Origin: Streptomyces sp. HUAS 15-9
GTDB lineage: Bacteria > Actinomycetota > Actinomycetes > Streptomycetales > Streptomycetaceae
Direction of reading: 5' to 3'
DNA length: 64,000 bases
NCBI RefSeq assembly: GCF_025642155.1
Contig: NZ_CP106798.1
Location: 3,906,001-3,970,000 of the forward strand
Shown piece by piece: positions 61,137 to 64,000 of this stretch (positions within the stretch are counted from its first letter, which is position 1; each line of letters opens with the position of its first letter). The notes under the pieces were generated by a model that was given only the letters and a program-made list of their open reading frames with translations, was not told where the DNA came from and made no database searches. The position numbers and the translations under genes were made by a program.

Positions 61137-61610
61137 ATGACCACGCTGCAATCCGCCTCGCGACGCCGCCGCGCCGTCGCCGCTGCCGGCGCCGTTTCCG
61201 CCGGACTGCTCGTCCTGTCGGCCTGCGAGAAGCCGACGCCCATCGCGACGATCACCGTCGGCACGAGCTCGGTCAACTCAGAGGCCACCTGCTACAACGA
61301 CGGCAAGGCCCTGACCGCGGCCTCCCTGGCCAGTTGCCTCAAGGACACCGACATCAAGTCGATCAAGGTGGACCCGGACGAGACCGTGCGCTTCGGCGTC
61401 GACCCGGCGGTCGCGGACAGCGGGTGGACGATCCTGATGAACGGTCAGCCGCTCACCGACTCCAGCAACAAGACCTACCGCACCATCCCGGGCAGTGTGT
61501 TCTTCAACGCCCAGTACGGCGCCCAGGGCAATTCGACCCTGGTCTCCATCAAGGAGGGCGAGAAGGACGTCAAGGGTCTGTGGTCCTTCAAGCTCAAGAA
61601 GGACTCCTGA
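61137..61610 (+). CDS. DUF2771 lipoprotein
   Basis: 157 residues. Lipoprotein signal: basic start SRRRRAVAAAGAVSAGLLVLSAC with the lipobox LSAC, so Cys is residue 30 and is lipid-modified. Then EKPTPIATITVGTSSVNSEATCYNDGKALT with one more Cys and a second in LASCLKD, probably disulfide-linked. Matches DUF2771, an exported actinobacterial family of unknown function. Its stop overlaps the likely start of mqnB. Confidence 0.88.
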   Translation: MTTLQSASRRRRAVAAAGAVSAGLLVLSACEKPTPIATITVGTSSVNSEATCYNDGKALTAASLASCLKDTDIKSIKVDPDETVRFGVDPAVADSGWTILMNGQPLTDSSNKTYRTIPGSVFFNAQYGAQGNSTLVSIKEGEKDVKGLWSFKLKKDS

Positions 61611-62344
61611 CCACGTCTTCCGTACGTGTTCTCGTAGCCACCGCGGTACCCGCCGAACGGGACGCGGTGGCACGGGCGTTCACGGGGCCGGAGCGTTTCG
61701 CGGGGCCGGAGCGTGAGGTGCGGCTTCCGGGGGTGACCCTGCGTCGGCTGCCGCGGCTCGATGTGGCCGCCGCCGGGGTGGGCCCGGCCCGCTCCGCCGC
61801 CTCCACCGCCGCCGCCCTCACCGCGGCCGCCCTCGAAGGCGCCCCCTACGCCCTGGTCGTCTCCGCCGGAATCGCGGGCGGTTTCCAGCCCGGGGCGCCG
61901 GTCGGCTCGCTGGTCGTGGCCGATGAGATCACCGCCGCCGATCTGGGCGCCGACACGCCCGACGGTTTCCTTCCGGTCACCGAGCTGGGCTTCGGGACCG
62001 TCAGCCACCGTCCGCCAGAAGCACTCGTACGAGACATCGCCGCCGCGACCGGAGCGCGCCCGGGAGCCGTACTCACCGTCTCGACGGTGACCGGCACGGC
62101 CGCCCGCGCCGCCGAACTCCACGCCCGTCACCCGCGTGCTCTCGCCGAGGCCATGGAGGGCTTCGGGGTGGCCGAGGCGGCCGCCGCGCACGGCGTGCCC
62201 GTCCTGGAGCTGCGCGCGGTCTCCAACCCCGTCGGCCCGCGCGACCGCGCCGCCTGGCGCATCGGCGACGCCCTGGCGGCCCTCACCGAGGGCTTCGGGA
62301 AGCTCGCGCCCGTACTGGAGAGTTGGAACCCCCATGAGCCCTGA
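61607..62344 (+). CDS. mqnB: Futalosine hydrolase (probable CTG start)
   Basis: 245 residues. Nucleoside-phosphorylase fold: VRVLVATAVPAERDAVARAF at the start, LDVAAAGVGPARSAASTAAAL, LVVSAGIAGGF, and FGVAEAAAAHGVPVLELRAVSNPVGPRDR with the catalytic region. It releases hypoxanthine from futalosine in the menaquinone pathway. No ATG or GTG precedes the first beta-strand in frame; CTG 61607 overlaps the DUF2771 stop as CTGA, where related genomes would be expected to have ATGA. Confidence 0.88.
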   Translation: MTTSSVRVLVATAVPAERDAVARAFTGPERFAGPEREVRLPGVTLRRLPRLDVAAAGVGPARSAASTAAALTAAALEGAPYALVVSAGIAGGFQPGAPVGSLVVADEITAADLGADTPDGFLPVTELGFGTVSHRPPEALVRDIAAATGARPGAVLTVSTVTGTAARAAELHARHPRALAEAMEGFGVAEAAAAHGVPVLELRAVSNPVGPRDRAAWRIGDALAALTEGFGKLAPVLESWNPHEP

Positions 62345-63188
62345 GAGCCGAGCCCTGCAGATCGCCTACTCCCCCTGCCCCAACGACACCTTCGTCTTCG
62401 ACGCTCTCGCCCACGGCCGCGTCCCCGGCGCGCCCGCGCTCGACGTGACCTTCGCGGACATCGACATCACGAACGGCATGGCCGAGCGCGGCGAGTTCGA
62501 TGTGCTGAAGGTGTCGTACGCGGTGCTGCCGTACGTCCTCGACGAGTACGCGCTGCTGCCCTGCGGGGGCGCGCTGGGCCGGGGCTGCGGGCCGCTGGTG
62601 CTCACTCGGGAACCGGGGACCGACCTGACGGGTCGTACGGTCGCCGTACCGAGCGAGAAGTCGACGGCCTATCTGCTGTTCCGGCTGTGGGCGGCGGACA
62701 CGCTGCCCGGCGGGGTCGGTGAGATCGTCGTCATGCCGTTCCACGAGATCATGCCGGCCGTGCGGGACGGGAAGGTCGACGCCGGGCTGGTGATCCACGA
62801 GGCGCGCTTCACGTACCAGAACTACGGGCTGCACAAGCTCGCGGACATGGGCGAGCACTGGGAGAACACGACCGGGCTGCCGATTCCGCTGGGCGCGATC
62901 ATCGCCAAGCGGTCGCTGGGCGCGGACACGCTGCGGCGGCTCGCGGCGTCCATCCACACGTCCGTGCACGCGGCCTGGGACGACCCCGAGGCCTCCCGGC
63001 CGTACGTCATGGAGCACGCCCAGGAGATGGACCCGGCCGTCGCCGACCAGCACATCGGGCTGTACGTCAACGAATTCACGTCGGACCTCGGCGAGGACGG
63101 CTACGCGGCGGTCAGGGGCCTGCTGACACGCGCCGCGGCCGAGGGACTCGTCCCGCCCCTCGGCCCCCGCGCACTCGACTTCCCCTGA
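62334..63188 (+). CDS. mqnD: 1,4-dihydroxy-6-naphthoate synthase
   Basis: 284 residues from ATG 62334, overlapping mqnB by 11 bases. MqnA/MqnD family: QIAYSPCPNDTFVFDALAHGRV (the SPCPNDTF signature of MqnD), DIDITNGMAERGEFDVLKVSYAVLPYVLDEYALLPCGGALGRGCGPLVL, and IHEARFTYQNYGLHKLADMGE. It converts cyclic dehypoxanthine futalosine to 1,4-dihydroxy-6-naphthoate, the step after MqnB/MqnC. Menaquinone is the only respiratory quinone of Streptomyces, so the pair is essential. Confidence 0.95.
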   Translation: MSPESRALQIAYSPCPNDTFVFDALAHGRVPGAPALDVTFADIDITNGMAERGEFDVLKVSYAVLPYVLDEYALLPCGGALGRGCGPLVLTREPGTDLTGRTVAVPSEKSTAYLLFRLWAADTLPGGVGEIVVMPFHEIMPAVRDGKVDAGLVIHEARFTYQNYGLHKLADMGEHWENTTGLPIPLGAIIAKRSLGADTLRRLAASIHTSVHAAWDDPEASRPYVMEHAQEMDPAVADQHIGLYVNEFTSDLGEDGYAAVRGLLTRAAAEGLVPPLGPRALDFP

Positions 63189-63193
63189 CCGGG

Positions 63194-63577
63194 CTACACG
63201 TCCAGCTGGTCGGCGACCGCCCGCAGCAGGCCGGCGATCTTCTTGCCGGAGGCCTTGTCGGGGTAACGGCCCTTCTCGAGCATCGGAGTGATGTTCTCCA
63301 GGAGGGTCGTCAGGTCCTGCACGATCGAGGCCAGTTCGTCCGGCTTCTTGCGCTGTGCGGCCGCGACCGAGGGCGTCGGGTCGAGGACGGTGACGGAGAG
63401 CGCCTGGTCGCCGCGCTGGCCGGCGACCACGCCGAACTCCACGCGCTGTCCCGGCTTGAGTGAATCGACTCCGGCGGGAAGAACCGAGGAATGGACGAAG
63501 ACGTCACCGCCGTCGTCGCGGGAGAGAAAGCCGAAGCCCTTCTCGCTGTTGAACCACTTGACCTTGCCGGTAGGCAC
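63194..63577 (-). CDS. Cold-shock domain protein with C-terminal extension
   Basis: 127 residues from GTG 63577 (VPTGKVKWFNSEKGFGFLS), as CspA proteins begin. RNA-binding motifs: KGFGFLS (RNP1) and DVFVHSSV (RNP2). Ordinary cold-shock proteins end after ~67 residues; this one adds ~60 residues of helical, Lys/Arg-containing sequence (QRKKPDELASIVQDLTTLLENITPMLEKGRYPDKASGKKIAGLL). The extension may mediate oligomerisation or RNA contact. Single-stranded RNA/DNA binding is expected. Convergent with mqnD, five bases apart. Confidence 0.93.
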   Translation of the reverse strand: MPTGKVKWFNSEKGFGFLSRDDGGDVFVHSSVLPAGVDSLKPGQRVEFGVVAGQRGDQALSVTVLDPTPSVAAAQRKKPDELASIVQDLTTLLENITPMLEKGRYPDKASGKKIAGLLRAVADQLDV

Positions 63578-63742
63578 GTCTGTCCTCGTCCTCGTTCTCG
63601 TCGGAAAACTGCTTCTGAAAACGGCTCTTGATAGCACTCGGGCGGGTCGTCCATGACCCGCCGGTACCAAGGCTAATGGTCTTCGGGCGGGTGACAAGAC
63701 GTCGCCCGGTTGTTCCTTCGCGCTGGGAACTACCCTGGTCCG

Positions 63743-63994
63743 GTGCGTGACAAAACCCAAACGAATTCCGCCGGGCCCGGTGACGGACTGATCCGTACCG
63801 GTGCCGTCGTCTTCTTCATCGGTGCCGTGGCCACTCTCGTCACCGTGGCACCACTGTTCCTCGGTGCGAAGCCTTTTCCGACGTACATGTTCGGCCTGAG
63901 CATGCTGATGGCCGTCGGCTTCCTCGTCGCGGGCGCGGGAGTGCTCCGATCGATCGCGGCAGACCGCCGCCAGGCACGCGGCGCCTCACGGTAG
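63743..63994 (+). CDS. Small two-helix membrane protein
   Basis: 83 residues from GTG 63743 (VRDKTQTNSAGPGDG). TACCCT lies about six bases before the GTG, suggesting a leaderless mRNA. Two transmembrane helices (TGAVVFFIGAVATLVTVAPLFLG and MFGLSMLMAVGFLVAGAGVL) joined by a short loop KPFPTY, with a basic C-terminus (SIAADRRQARGASR). It resembles uncharacterised conserved Streptomyces membrane proteins; function unknown. Confidence 0.82.
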   Translation: MRDKTQTNSAGPGDGLIRTGAVVFFIGAVATLVTVAPLFLGAKPFPTYMFGLSMLMAVGFLVAGAGVLRSIAADRRQARGASR

Positions 63995-64000
63995 CCGGTC

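Overview
The window is a stretch of Streptomyces core chromosome. Evidence: very high G+C with strong third-position bias, GTG/TTG starts, frequent 4-nt stop/start overlaps, and typical actinomycete families (NsdA-like regulator, DUF5753/DUF397 pair, DUF3027, DUF2530, DUF2771, DUF6247, DmdR/IdeR-type iron regulator, futalosine-pathway menaquinone genes). I see no rRNA, tRNA, CRISPR array, phage module or transposase. About 60 genes are supported. As I remember it, the order resembles the SCO43xx-SCO44xx part of the S. coelicolor chromosome; this needs a search to confirm.

Layout. 1-3.1 kb: a partial, frameshifted membrane-anchored protein and an NsdA-like regulator. 3.3-7.3 kb: a prim-pol-like protein, a two-gene ABC exporter, and an alpha/beta hydrolase lacking its nucleophile serine. 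7.6-9.6 kb: a DtxR-family iron regulator divergent from a SIS-domain sugar-phosphate protein, with a DasR-type (dre) operator in the SIS promoter. 9.7-15.7 kb: a PAS sensor, GNAT, RidA, a structured non-coding locus with a 12-codon ORF, pdxH, a citrate synthase-like gene, and a 2-oxoglutarate/Fe(II) oxygenase with an upstream leader peptide. 15.9-26.0 kb: one minus-strand acyl-CoA catabolic operon (TIGR03084 protein, AtuA-like protein, MCC/GCC-type carboxylase beta and alpha, acyl-CoA dehydrogenase, acyl-CoA ligase, enoyl-CoA hydratase, TetR). It fits branched-chain or terpenoid acyl-CoA breakdown.

26.1-29.0 kb: an XRE/DUF397 regulator pair, then 1.65 kb without genes. That stretch is built from three copies of a long palindromic element, the outer two in inverted orientation; a base-pair swap between copies preserves one stem. 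29.0-31.2 kb: SDR, DUF6247, EamA. 31.3-34.8 kb: a possible undescribed module of an ABC exporter, a 43-residue Pro/Lys-rich peptide, a 62-residue small protein and a divergent double-MerR regulator. 34.8-49.5 kb: an FAD/Fe-S oxidoreductase, serC, secreted proteins, Uma2, AKR, ThpR, GNAT, MFS/MarR, an RHH protein, an AzgA-type purine permease and DUF2530. 49.6-64 kb: a P-type ATPase, three tandem secreted paralogues, a large sacsin/HSP90-like ATPase protein, a minisatellite, DUF3027, an MFS-like protein, a DUF2771 lipoprotein, mqnB, mqnD, a cold-shock-domain protein and a small membrane protein.

Five items most deserve follow-up: the Pro/Lys peptide-exporter module, the three-copy palindromic element, the structured locus at 12.15-12.40 kb, the leader peptide at 15.6 kb, and the dre operator between the iron and aminosugar genes.
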